This document shows, one piece after another, positions 7,341-15,984 of a stretch of 64,000 nucleotides of DNA. The notes below the pieces were generated by a model. That model was not told where the DNA came from. It ran no database searches and was given only the letters and a program-made list of their open reading frames with translations. Source of the DNA: Lutibacter sp. Lineage in GTDB: Bacteria; Bacteroidota; Bacteroidia; Flavobacteriales; Flavobacteriaceae. Every line of letters begins with the position of its first letter. The stretch's first letter is position 1. The stretch is taken from contig DAIDMK010000009.1 of NCBI GenBank assembly GCA_027449025.1, positions 17,939 to 81,938 on the forward strand. The letters run 5' to 3'. A program made the position numbers and the translations under genes.

Positions 7341-10300
7341 ATGACAAAAATTTTAGGTTTGGATTTAGGTACCAACTCTATTGGTTGGGCTATTGTGGAA
7401 AAAGAGAATGATGAATTTTCTTTAATTGATAAAGGAGTAAGAATATTTTCTGAAGGAGTAAAATCGGAAAAAGGAGTTGAAAGCTCAAGAGCCGCAGAAA
7501 GAACAAGTTTTAGAAGTGCCAGAAAATTAAAGTTTCGCAGAAAATTAAGAAAGTATGAAACCTTAAAGGTTTTGGCTGAAAATAAAATGTGTCCACTTTC
7601 TATCGAAGATGTGGAACAATGGAGAAAATCTGGTTTTAAAGATTATCCTGTAAATGATGAATTTTTGAAATGGTTGCGAACAGATGATGATAAAAACACC
7701 AATCCTTATTTGTTTAGAGATAGGGCAAGTAAAGGTGAAGTAAATTTATTTGAATTAGGAAGAGCGTTGTATCATATTGCTCAAAGACGTGGTTTTTTAA
7801 GCAATCGGTTAGACCAATCTGCTGAAGGAATTTTCGAAGAACATTGTCCAAAAATTGAGGATGCCATTGAAGATGTTTTAACTATTGAAGAGTTGAAAAA
7901 TGAAATTTATGACTATTTTGAAGGTACAGATATCATTGATAGAACGGAGAAATCTGGATTTAAAAAGGATTTGGATGACGGAGAAAAAAAACTTAAATCA
8001 CTCTTAGTGGCGCTTGAAAAAATTATAAAAAGCAATGAAAATGATTTTGAAAAAGCCAAAGATGAAATAATTTTAAGATTAAACCGTAAAGATGATTTAG
8101 GAGTAGTTAAAAAGAAGATACACGAAATTTCTCAAGCCATGGCTGATGGGAATTTTAAAACACTTGGTCAATATTTTTATAGCTTGTACAATAAGGATAT
8201 AATTATTGAACATACTGTTTCAAAAGAAAAAGAAAAATTTAATCGCGCTAAGATTAGGAATCAATACACAGCTAGAGAGGAGCATTATTTAGCTGAATTT
8301 GAAATTATTTGCAAAGCGCAAAATATTGAAGGAATAATTGAAAAAGAACTGTTACCTGAAAAAAGGTTTGTAGGTTTAGTTAAGAATTTATATAAAGCTA
8401 TTTTCTTTCAACGACCGTTAAAATCACAAAAAGGATTGATTGGTAGATGTTCATTTGAAAAAAGTAAAAGTCGTTGTGCAATCTCACATCCTGATTTTGA
8501 GGAATACAGAATGTGGACTTATATCAATACTATAAAAATAAAAACACCTGAAGATGAAACCTTACGTTTTTTAACTTCAGAAGAAAGGCAAAAACTAGTT
8601 CCGAAATTTTTTAGAAAAAAAGATAATTTCAATTTTGAGGATTTAGCTTCAACCTTGGTTATTAAAGGAACAAAATTTGATTTTTATAAGTCATTTAATG
8701 CGAAATCTGCACATTATTTATTTAATTACAAACCTAAAGATTCCGTTCCGGGTTGCATTGTTTCAGCATCACTAAAAAATATTTTCGGTGATGAATGGAA
8801 AACTAAAACATTTTCTTATCAAACTAAAACAGGTAAAGGAGAAATCGTAAACCGAAAAGTTGATTATATAGATTTGTGGCATTTGCTCACTGTTTCTAAA
8901 TCAGATCTTTATTTGCAAGAATTCGCAAAAGATAAACTAGGATTGGATGAAAAGCAAGCCAAATCTTTCAGTAAGATCAAATTAAAAAAAGATTTTGCAA
9001 GCTTAAGTTTAAATGCCATTAATAAAATTTTGCCTTATGTTAGGGAAGGTTTACTGTATTCGCACGCTGTTTTTATGGCGAATATTGAGAATATTGTGGA
9101 TGTGAAAATTTGGAATAACCCAACGCAACGAAAATATATTCAAAATGAGATTGCTAAAATTATTGAGACTAATACTTATGATAATGGGCTTTTGGAAATT
9201 TTAAATAGTTTAATAAAAGATTGTAAAAACGATAATGCCTATTATTCTAAAGAAGCAGATACAACTTATAAAAACGATTTACGGAAAAAACTAAATTCAT
9301 TTTATAAATTCCACAAAATTGAGGAAAATAGGGAACAAATTTTAAATGCATTGTTTCCTGTTTTTATAGAACAATTAAAAAAATATGAGTTCATTAAAAT
9401 AAAACGATTAGATGAAAAAGTGTTGGAGTTTTTGGGTGGTAAAAATGAAGATGGAGAAGTTTTTTGCAATAATGAAAAACGATTGAGGAAACTTTATCAT
9501 CCTTCTGACATAGATGTTTTTAAAAAGAAGATTATTAAAGATGAATTTGGAAATGAAAAAGTAGTTTTGGGAAGTCCGTTAACAGCTTCCATCAAAAACC
9601 CCATGGCAATGCGGGCCTTGCATCAATTAAGAAAAGTATTGAATGCATTAATTTTAGAAGGATTGATAGATTCAAAAACTAGAATACATATTGAAATGGC
9701 GCGTGAACTTAACGATGCCAATAAGCGCAAAGGAATTCAGGATTTTCAGAATGAGAATAAAAAAGCAAGAGAAAGTTATCGGGAAGAAATAAAGAAGCTC
9801 TATTTTGAAGAAACGAAGAAAGAAATTGAACCCACTGAAGATGATGTGTTGCGTTTCCAATTATGGATAGAACAAGACAAGAAGGAAATTTATGAAGAAG
9901 GGAAATGCATCAGTATTTCACAAATTATTGGAAACAATCCCGATTATGATATTGAGCACACCATACCAAGAAGCATTTCACAGGACAATTCTTTGATGAA
10001 TAAAACCCTTTGTAGCCAGCGATTTAACAGGGAGGTGAAGAAAACTAAAATGCCTTTTGAATTGGCAAATCACGAAGAAATAAAATTGAGAGTTGACCAT
10101 TGGCGAAAAGAAGCAGATAAACTAACTTGGGAAATTGACCAAATTGTTAGAAATACAAAAGGTGCTACAACCAAAGAGGCGAAAGATAAAAAAATAAGAA
10201 GAAGGCATTATTTAACCCTAAAACGGGATTATCTTAAAGGGAAATATGATCGTTTTATTTGGGAAGAACCAAAAGTTGGATTCAAAAACAGCCAGATACC

Positions 10301-11759
10301 CGATATTGGGATTATCACTAAATATTCACAAGCTTATTTAAAATCATATTTTAATAGGGTAGAATCCGTAAAAGGAGGAATGGTTGCCGAGTTTCGAAAA
10401 ATTTGGGGAATACAAGAAAGTTATCAGGAAAATGGCAAAAAGTATTATGAAATAAAAGATCGAAGCAAACATACACACCATGCTATTGATGCCATAACGA
10501 TGGCTTGTATGACCAAAGATAAGTATGATATATTGGCAAGTGCCTGGACTTTGGAAGATAAAGAACAAATTAGTGATGCCAGGAAATTATTGGCAAACTC
10601 AAAACCCTGGAAAACTTTTACCGAGGATTTAAAGCAAATAGAAAATGAAATTTTGATTTCACATTTCACACCCAATAACGTAAAAAAACAATCAAAAAAG
10701 ATTGTGAGAATTAGAGGTAAAAAGCAATATGTGGTGAAAGTTGAAAATGATTTAAACGGAAAAACAATTCCACAAAAAGACACAAATGGCAAAATAATTT
10801 ATAAGCTAGACGGAAATGGAAAAAGAATTCCAAGATTACAACAAGGCGATACTATTCGTGGTTCATTACATCAAGACAGTATATATGGTGCGATTAAAGA
10901 CCCATTAAACCAAGAAGAAATTCGTTATGTTATTCGTAAAGATTTAGAAAGTATAAAAGCAACTGATATTGAAAATATTGTTGATGAAGCCGTAAAAGAA
11001 AAAGTGAAAGCAGCCAAAGAAAATAAAGTGCTTGTTTTTTCTAGTAATGCACAACAAAAAAACAAATTAAATGGTACCGTTTGGATGAATGAAGAAAAAG
11101 GAATTCCAATAAATAAAGTACGTTTATATGCCAATTCTGTAAAAAATCCTTTGGAAATAAAAGATCACGCTGCATTATCAAAATCAAGACACAAACACAA
11201 GCAGAAAGTGTATGCGCAAAATGATGAAAATTATGCAATGGCAATTTATGAATTAGATGGTAAAAGAGAATTTGAGTTAATTAATAACTTTGATTTGGCA
11301 AAAATGATAAAACAGGATGAAGGTTATTATCCGTTATTTAAAGAAAAAATAGTAAAAGAAAAAATTATTCATATACCTATTGCAAAAAGTAATAAACGAG
11401 ATTTGGTATTAAAAAGAGGGCAACAAGTTATTTTTTATGATAAAGATGTTGAAAGTCCAAATGATATAGAAGATTTAATTGATTTTAAAGGGAGAGTTTA
11501 TATTATAGAAGGACTGTCAATTCAGAGAATCGTTAGACCTTCAAATAAGATTGATGAATATGGTGTAATAATGTTTAAATATTTCAAAGAAGCTCGAAAG
11601 TCTGATGAAATTAAAAACGATAAATTTAAACCTGATGGAGTTTTCAAATTAGGAGAAGATAAGCCAACTCGAAAAATGAATCATAATCAATTTTCTGCAT
11701 TTGTTGAAGGAATCGATTTTAAAGTTTTGTCAACTGGTAAAATAGTTAAAACTTTATAG
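7341..11759 (+). CDS. cas9: Type II-C CRISPR effector nuclease Cas9
   Basis: This 1472-residue RNA-guided DNA endonuclease has all catalytic residues. RuvC-I is KILGLDLGTNSIGWA (Asp8), followed by an Arg-rich bridge helix (SFRSARKLKFRRKLRKYE) and the recognition lobe with HIAQRRGF. RuvC-II is IHIEMAREL (Glu785); the HNH motif is YDIEHTIPRSISQDNS (His873) with NKTL and FNREVK; RuvC-III is HTHHAIDA (His1047, Asp1050). The last 200 residues should be the PAM-interacting domain. No frameshift or stop is seen. The size is at the upper end for II-C, as in other Bacteroidota. A tracrRNA gene lies divergently upstream; cas1-cas2 are not adjacent but 4 kb downstream on the other strand. Confidence 0.97.
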   Translation: MTKILGLDLGTNSIGWAIVEKENDEFSLIDKGVRIFSEGVKSEKGVESSRAAERTSFRSARKLKFRRKLRKYETLKVLAENKMCPLSIEDVEQWRKSGFKDYPVNDEFLKWLRTDDDKNTNPYLFRDRASKGEVNLFELGRALYHIAQRRGFLSNRLDQSAEGIFEEHCPKIEDAIEDVLTIEELKNEIYDYFEGTDIIDRTEKSGFKKDLDDGEKKLKSLLVALEKIIKSNENDFEKAKDEIILRLNRKDDLGVVKKKIHEISQAMADGNFKTLGQYFYSLYNKDIIIEHTVSKEKEKFNRAKIRNQYTAREEHYLAEFEIICKAQNIEGIIEKELLPEKRFVGLVKNLYKAIFFQRPLKSQKGLIGRCSFEKSKSRCAISHPDFEEYRMWTYINTIKIKTPEDETLRFLTSEERQKLVPKFFRKKDNFNFEDLASTLVIKGTKFDFYKSFNAKSAHYLFNYKPKDSVPGCIVSASLKNIFGDEWKTKTFSYQTKTGKGEIVNRKVDYIDLWHLLTVSKSDLYLQEFAKDKLGLDEKQAKSFSKIKLKKDFASLSLNAINKILPYVREGLLYSHAVFMANIENIVDVKIWNNPTQRKYIQNEIAKIIETNTYDNGLLEILNSLIKDCKNDNAYYSKEADTTYKNDLRKKLNSFYKFHKIEENREQILNALFPVFIEQLKKYEFIKIKRLDEKVLEFLGGKNEDGEVFCNNEKRLRKLYHPSDIDVFKKKIIKDEFGNEKVVLGSPLTASIKNPMAMRALHQLRKVLNALILEGLIDSKTRIHIEMARELNDANKRKGIQDFQNENKKARESYREEIKKLYFEETKKEIEPTEDDVLRFQLWIEQDKKEIYEEGKCISISQIIGNNPDYDIEHTIPRSISQDNSLMNKTLCSQRFNREVKKTKMPFELANHEEIKLRVDHWRKEADKLTWEIDQIVRNTKGATTKEAKDKKIRRRHYLTLKRDYLKGKYDRFIWEEPKVGFKNSQIPDIGIITKYSQAYLKSYFNRVESVKGGMVAEFRKIWGIQESYQENGKKYYEIKDRSKHTHHAIDAITMACMTKDKYDILASAWTLEDKEQISDARKLLANSKPWKTFTEDLKQIENEILISHFTPNNVKKQSKKIVRIRGKKQYVVKVENDLNGKTIPQKDTNGKIIYKLDGNGKRIPRLQQGDTIRGSLHQDSIYGAIKDPLNQEEIRYVIRKDLESIKATDIENIVDEAVKEKVKAAKENKVLVFSSNAQQKNKLNGTVWMNEEKGIPINKVRLYANSVKNPLEIKDHAALSKSRHKHKQKVYAQNDENYAMAIYELDGKREFELINNFDLAKMIKQDEGYYPLFKEKIVKEKIIHIPIAKSNKRDLVLKRGQQVIFYDKDVESPNDIEDLIDFKGRVYIIEGLSIQRIVRPSNKIDEYGVIMFKYFKEARKSDEIKNDKFKPDGVFKLGEDKPTRKMNHNQFSAFVEGIDFKVLSTGKIVKTL

Positions 11760-11794
11760 CTGTTGGTATTTTATAAACACTATAAAAAAGTCAA

Positions 11795-11825
11795 TTGTAT
11801 ATACCGTATGTATCATGTATATTTG
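11795..11825 (+). promoter_or_regulatory. Promoter of the toxin-antitoxin pair
   Basis: ATTG (ending 11797) and TATATTTG (11818-11825) form a Bacteroidetes -33/-7 pair with a 20-base spacer. The predicted start point near 11832 lies just before the ATG at 11839 and so argues against the upstream in-frame ATG at 11815. Confidence 0.6.
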
Positions 11826-11838
11826 TAAAAAAAATATT

Positions 11839-12093
11839 ATGCGCAAAAATATAGACATAGACGAGACCACCTTAACCAAACTAAAAATACTTGCCGTTTT
11901 TGAAAACAACAGCGTAAAAGGCTTAATGGAAGAAGCAGTAAGTTGGTTTGTGGCTGAAAAAGAAAAACAACGTTTTGATAATTTAACTCAAGCGGAAAAG
12001 GAAGACTTAGGGCTTTTGTTGCTCATACAACAAGCTGATAGATCTGATTTTGTAAGCAGAGAAGCAATTATGGATATTTTAAACGAAGAATGA
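11839..12093 (+). CDS. Antitoxin of a RelB/ParD-like toxin-antitoxin module
   Basis: The 84-residue protein begins MRKNIDIDETTLTKLKILAVFENNSVKGLMEEAV, typical of a ribbon-helix-helix DNA-binding antitoxin, followed by an acidic helical tail that would wrap the toxin. Its stop overlaps the toxin start by four bases (ATGA). An in-frame ATG 24 bases upstream lies inside the predicted promoter and is rejected as start. Such antitoxins neutralise the toxin and repress their own operon. The module sits between cas9 and the CRISPR array. Confidence 0.85.
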   Translation: MRKNIDIDETTLTKLKILAVFENNSVKGLMEEAVSWFVAEKEKQRFDNLTQAEKEDLGLLLLIQQADRSDFVSREAIMDILNEE

Positions 12094-12356
12094 AAGTCGT
12101 ATTTTTAAGCAGTTTTAAAAAGGATTTGGTCAAAATTAACAATTTAAAATTGAAAGGTCAAATTAAAGCAGTTATTATCGCTGTTGAGGCAGCGGATAGT
12201 TTAAAAGAATTGCCCAATGTTAAAAAGATACAGGGTTATCCAACTGCTTACAGAATTAGAATTGGGGATTACCGGTTGGGTTTGTATATAGAAAATGGAA
12301 TAATTGAAATGGCTCGATTGGTAAAACGTAACGATATATATAAGGTTTTTCCTTAA
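12090..12356 (+). CDS. RelE/ParE-type toxin
   Basis: The 88-residue basic protein has the RelE/ParE fold signature: KKDLVKI helices, LKELPNVKKIQGYPTAYRIRIGDYRLGLYIENG strands, and a C-terminal MARLVKRNDIYKVFP. YRIRIGDYRLG and the RxxIY..FP end are characteristic. RelE members cut mRNA in the ribosome and ParE members poison gyrase; the sequence alone does not decide which. It is translationally coupled to the antitoxin and ends 82 bases before the first CRISPR repeat. Confidence 0.85.
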   Translation: MKVVFLSSFKKDLVKINNLKLKGQIKAVIIAVEAADSLKELPNVKKIQGYPTAYRIRIGDYRLGLYIENGIIEMARLVKRNDIYKVFP

Positions 12357-12369
12357 AAAATAAAAGTTC

Positions 12370-12390
12370 TTTGACATAATAAAAGTCAAA
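12370..12390. repeat. Small inverted repeat after the toxin gene
   Basis: TTTGAC (12370-12375) and GTCAAA (12385-12390) form a 6-bp inverted repeat with a nine-base loop in the short interval between toxin and array. It has no T-run, so it is probably not a terminator. Confidence 0.35.
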
Positions 12391-12411
12391 ACATCTTAAA
12401 CAGCTAATCCG

Positions 12412-12442
12412 CAACAAAACCGAGCGAAGCGAGGTTTTGTTG
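12412..12442 (+). repeat. Hairpin overlapping the first CRISPR repeat
   Basis: CAACAAAACC (12412-12421) and GGTTTTGTTG (12433-12442) form a perfect 10-bp stem with an 11-base loop. The last four bases of the right arm are the first four bases of repeat 1, so the fold joins flank and array. Confidence 0.6.
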
Positions 12443-14252
12443 TGGTTTGATTAAAGATTAGAGAGTACGATATTATAAACGAAGCAAATAATATAAACTT
12501 TGAAGTTGTGGTTTGATTAAAGATTAGAGAGTACGATATTTTTAGCGCAAAATGGCACACAAGAAGTTGTGTTGTGGTTTGATTAAAGATTAGAGAGTAC
12601 GATATTCGTAAACTTTTCAGCAACCACAACCAACTAGTTGTGGTTTGATTAAAGATTAGAGAGTACGATATTTCATAAAGTTTTGGTATAGAATCTTTTT
12701 CAGTTGTGGTTTGATTAAAGATTAGAGAGTACGATATTCCGTGTAAATAAAACAGTAAATTTGAATTAGTTGTGGTTTGATTAAAGATTAGAGAGTACGA
12801 TATTTCAACAAACGTATAAAAGAATTGAAATAATGTTGTGGTTTGATTAAAGATTAGAGAGTACGATATTTTATTTAAAGTTTTTTGAGAATCTACTGGA
12901 GTTGTGGTTTGATTAAAGATTAGAGAGTACGATATTATTGAAATAGATGGTAGAAATTGGCTTATAGTTGTGGTTTGATTAAAGATTAGAGAGTACGATA
13001 TTAGTTTCAGCAGGCGCAACAGTAAACGCAGAGTTGTGGTTTGATTAAAGATTAGAGAGTACGATATTTTTAATGCTTCATTTATAGAGTTTAACCACGT
13101 TGTGGTTTGATTAAAGATTAGAGAGTACGATATTCGTACACTAACAGGTGTAAACGGCACGTTAGTTGTGGTTTGATTAAAGATTAGAGAGTACGATATT
13201 TCTACTGCCGTTGCTTCAATAGTGTAAGAGTTGTGGTTTGATTAAAGATTAGAGAGTACGATATTTTGTTTTCCCTTCAGGATCCTTTATCAATGGTTGT
13301 GGTTTGATTAAAGATTAGAGAGTACGATATTAAAAGGAAAATCTAAAATTAACGAGTGATGGTTGTGGTTTGATTAAAGATTAGAGAGTACGATATTCAA
13401 GCTAAAGAATGGGAAGAAGAAGTTATAGTTGTGGTTTGATTAAAGATTAGAGAGTACGATATTTGCCACCAACCCAAGCAGCTCGCACAAAGCGTTGTGG
13501 TTTGATTAAAGATTAGAGAGTACGATATTTAATAAAGAGATTGCAGAACTAAGCACACGGTTGTGGTTTGATTAAAGATTAGAGAGTACGATATTCTTTT
13601 CTCTTTTGCTTTGTTCGGTAATATTGTTGTGGTTTGATTAAAGATTAGAGAGTACGATATTTAAATGCCAAACATTAAAACGATGGATATGTTGTGGTTT
13701 GATTAAAGATTAGAGAGTACGATATTTCGCACACGCTTAATAGCAACGGTTACTTTGTTGTGGTTTGATTAAAGATTAGAGAGTACGATATTTTATGGTT
13801 TGCCAATCGGTTGTGTTATTTGGTTGTGGTTTGATTAAAGATTAGAGAGTACGATATTATTTTTATTACAGACAGAAACCACGCTTGGTTGTGGTTTGAT
13901 TAAAGATTAGAGAGTACGATATTATTGTTGTATGGCTCAAATCCCCAAGCGGTGTTGTGGTTTGATTAAAGATTAGAGAGTACGATATTATCACCGTAAT
14001 TATCACTATCAGTTCCTAAGTTGTGGTTTGATTAAAGATTAGAGAGTACGATATTCTAAACAACAAAGGGCGTATCATATTGCACGTTGTGGTTTGATTA
14101 AAGATTAGAGAGTACGATATTTTTAAAACGCTCTTACGCGCCTCAACTAAGTTGTGGTTTGATTAAAGATTAGAGAGTACGATATTTGAATAATAATAAA
14201 AGTATTTTTTTCATAAGTTGTGGTTTGATTAAAGATTAGAGAGTACGATATT
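12439..14252 (+). CRISPR. CRISPR array, 28 repeats of 36 bp and 27 spacers
   Basis: The repeat starts GTTGTGGTTTGATTAAAG and ends ATTAGAGAGTACGATATT. I located 28 copies, starting at 12439 and then every 66 bp, the last at 14217. All look identical to the base. Spacers are 30 bp, except four of 29 bp (after repeats 12, 19, 22 and 26). No degenerate terminal repeat is evident at either end. Pairing with the tracrRNA shows that the plus strand is transcribed. Spacer targets cannot be named from the sequence alone. The leader end is undecided: the flank at 12357-12438 is short and holds a hairpin, and the other flank is REP-like DNA. Confidence 0.98.
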
Positions 14253-14450
14253 AGTTGGCTCATTACCTTCTAGTAATCAAGATTTTAAAGTGAAATATCG
14301 TAAATAAAAATGCTTCTTTTTTGTATTGATAATGCAAGATTGGGGCATTTTTTAATTCCTAAGGTGGTTTACAAACACCACATTTTATTTTTTTGGTGTG
14401 TTTGTGAATCGAAAAATAGGAATTTTTTGGCCTTTATTCATCTTTTCTAT
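14253..14450. other. Flank between the array and the REP block
   Basis: About 200 bases without a recognised gene. An open frame here runs on into the REP units and encodes repeat-derived residues, so it is not a gene. The first 30 bases are spacer-like in length but are followed by no repeat. Confidence 0.5.
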
Positions 14451-14999
14451 TTTTTTGGAATTGGAATTCCGCGCAAAAAATGGTGCGATGCGTATTTTGT
14501 AGGGACAGGTTGCGATCTGTCCGTACATGATTTGGGTGGAAATCATGAATTCATTTCAATTTGGGATTATTTTTAATTTTTTTGGAAATGGAATTCCGCG
14601 CAAAAATTCTGCGAAGCGTATTTCGTAGGGACAGGTCGCGACCTGTCCGTACATGATTTGGGTAAAAATCATGAATTCATTTCAATTTGGGATTATTTTT
14701 AATTTTTTTGGAATTGTAATTCGAGCAAAAATTCTGCGATGCGTATTTCGTAGGGACAGGTCGCGACCTGTCCGCACATGATTTGGGTGGAAATCATGAA
14801 TTCATTTCAAATTAGGGATATTTTTAAATTTTTTTTGGAATTGGAATTCCGAGCAAAAATGGTGCGATGCGTATTTCGTGGGGACAGGTCGCGACCTGTC
14901 CGCACATGATTTGGGTGGAAATCATGAATTTATTTCAAATTGGGGATATTTTTAAATTTTTTGGAATTGGAAATCTGCTCGGAGAATCATGAATTCATA
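14451..14999 (+). repeat. Tandem REP-like repeat block, four units of about 126 bp
   Basis: Each unit contains GGAATTGGAATTCCG-type sequence, ATGCGTATTTCGTA, the palindrome GGGACAGGTCGCGACCTGTCC and then CATGATTTGGGTGGAAATCA and GAATTCATTTCAA. The palindromes start at 14502, 14628, 14753 and 14881, giving periods of 126, 125 and 128 bp. The first copy has T for C and T for C changes that keep the hairpin as G-T pairs. A truncated fifth unit follows to about 14999. Confidence 0.93.
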
Positions 15000-15080
15000 T
15001 TAAATAAGAATTATTATTTTTTCATAAATTCGATATTCAATCCACAATTGCGATAATGATTATTTAAATTGCAATTAAAT

Positions 15081-15101
15081 GGGACAGGTCGCGACCTGTC
15101 C
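15081..15101 (+). repeat. REP-like palindrome upstream of the RAYT gene
   Basis: A perfect copy of GGGACAGGTCGCGACCTGTCC ends 15 bases before the RAYT start codon. A degenerate copy (AGACAGGTTGCGATCTATCC) lies inside the gene at 15232-15251. Confidence 0.9.
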
Positions 15102-15116
15102 GTACATGAATTTGTT

Positions 15117-15650
15117 ATGAAAAAAAGAAAAAGAAATAGAATGTTGGGGTATGATTATTCGCAAGATAATTTATATTTTATCACTATATGTGTGAAAAAC
15201 ATGGAATGTTGTTTTGGTGGTGTTTCCGTAAAGACAGGTTGCGATCTATCCGTATTTGAACCCAGATTAAAATCCAAAAAAATAATTTTAAATGAAATTG
15301 GAGAAATTGCAAAAGCCCAATGGAATTGGCTAGAGAAGCAATATCCTTATATAAAATTGCATAAATTTATTGTTATGCCAAATCACATTCATTGTATTGT
15401 TGAAATTGATAGAGATTTAATTACAGATAAGCATATTAAAATAAAATCGTTGTCGGCAATAGTGGGCGCATACAAAATGACTACCTCGAAATTAATTCAT
15501 TTATATGGATTTCTGGATTTTGCTTGGCATCGTTCGTTTCACGACCATATCATCAGAAACACAAATTCGTACAATAATATTTTCAATTATATTGAGACAA
15601 ACCCTGATAATTGGGATAACGACAAATATAATGGCAACAGGAAAGCATAA
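15117..15650 (+). CDS. REP-associated tyrosine transposase (RAYT, Y1/IS200-like)
   Basis: The 177-residue protein has the HUH motif in VMPNHIHCIVEI and, near the C-terminus, WHRSFHDHIIRN followed by YNNIFNYIETNPDNW, where the catalytic tyrosine of Y1 enzymes lies. These enzymes cut single-stranded DNA and in RAYTs act on REP hairpins. The open frame can be extended upstream to 15069, but that extension is translated palindrome, so the ATG at 15117 is preferred. A degenerate palindrome copy inside the gene encodes KTGCDLSVF. The gene is surrounded by matching palindromes and ends four bases from the convergent cas2 stop. Confidence 0.88.
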   Translation: MKKRKRNRMLGYDYSQDNLYFITICVKNMECCFGGVSVKTGCDLSVFEPRLKSKKIILNEIGEIAKAQWNWLEKQYPYIKLHKFIVMPNHIHCIVEIDRDLITDKHIKIKSLSAIVGAYKMTTSKLIHLYGFLDFAWHRSFHDHIIRNTNSYNNIFNYIETNPDNWDNDKYNGNRKA

Positions 15651-15654
15651 TAAA

Positions 15655-15984
15655 TCAAAACAATTCTAATTGTGATGGCTGCGGTTCTTTGGGGACTTCA
15701 AATTTCCCCCAAAAATTTAAGATATTCCCAAATTGTTTGTCCGTTATTCGCAAAACGCTTACTTTTCCCAGAGGCGGCAATAAATGGTTGATTCTTTTTT
15801 CGTGGACATCAGCGCTTTCACTGCTCGCGCAGTGCCTTGTATAAACAGAAAATTGCATCATTGTAAATCCGTCTTTAATAAGGTTTTTTCTAAATTGCTG
15901 CGCATTTCGTCTATCCTTTTTAGTTTCGGTTGGCAAATCAAAAAATACAAATAACCACATAATTCTGTAACCATTTAACTCCAT
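15655..15984 (-). CDS. cas2: CRISPR-associated endoribonuclease-fold protein Cas2
   Basis: The 109-residue protein shows the Cas2 ferredoxin-like fold: first strand YRIMWLFVFFDLPTETKKDRR with the conserved Asp, then FRKNLIKDGFTMMQFSVYTRHC and the strand KVSVLRITDKQFGNI. Cas2 bridges two Cas1 dimers in the spacer integration complex; its nuclease activity is not needed. It overlaps the end of cas1 by ten bases and is on the strand opposite to cas9 and the array, which it faces. Confidence 0.95.
   Translation of the reverse strand: MELNGYRIMWLFVFFDLPTETKKDRRNAQQFRKNLIKDGFTMMQFSVYTRHCASSESADVHEKRINHLLPPLGKVSVLRITDKQFGNILNFWGKFEVPKEPQPSQLELF

Noticed and set aside
12396..13160. 254-codon minus-strand open frame across the CRISPR array
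   Set aside because: It encodes the repeat over and over (ISYSLIFNQTTT) and exists only because the 66-bp period is a multiple of three.
12439..14252. Spacers matching other parts of this window
   Set aside because: I noticed no self-match while reading, but an exact search of all 27 spacers was not possible here.
14310..14576. 88-codon open frame after the array
   Set aside because: It runs into the REP-like units and encodes palindrome-derived residues (GTGCDLSVHD); no family match or start signal.
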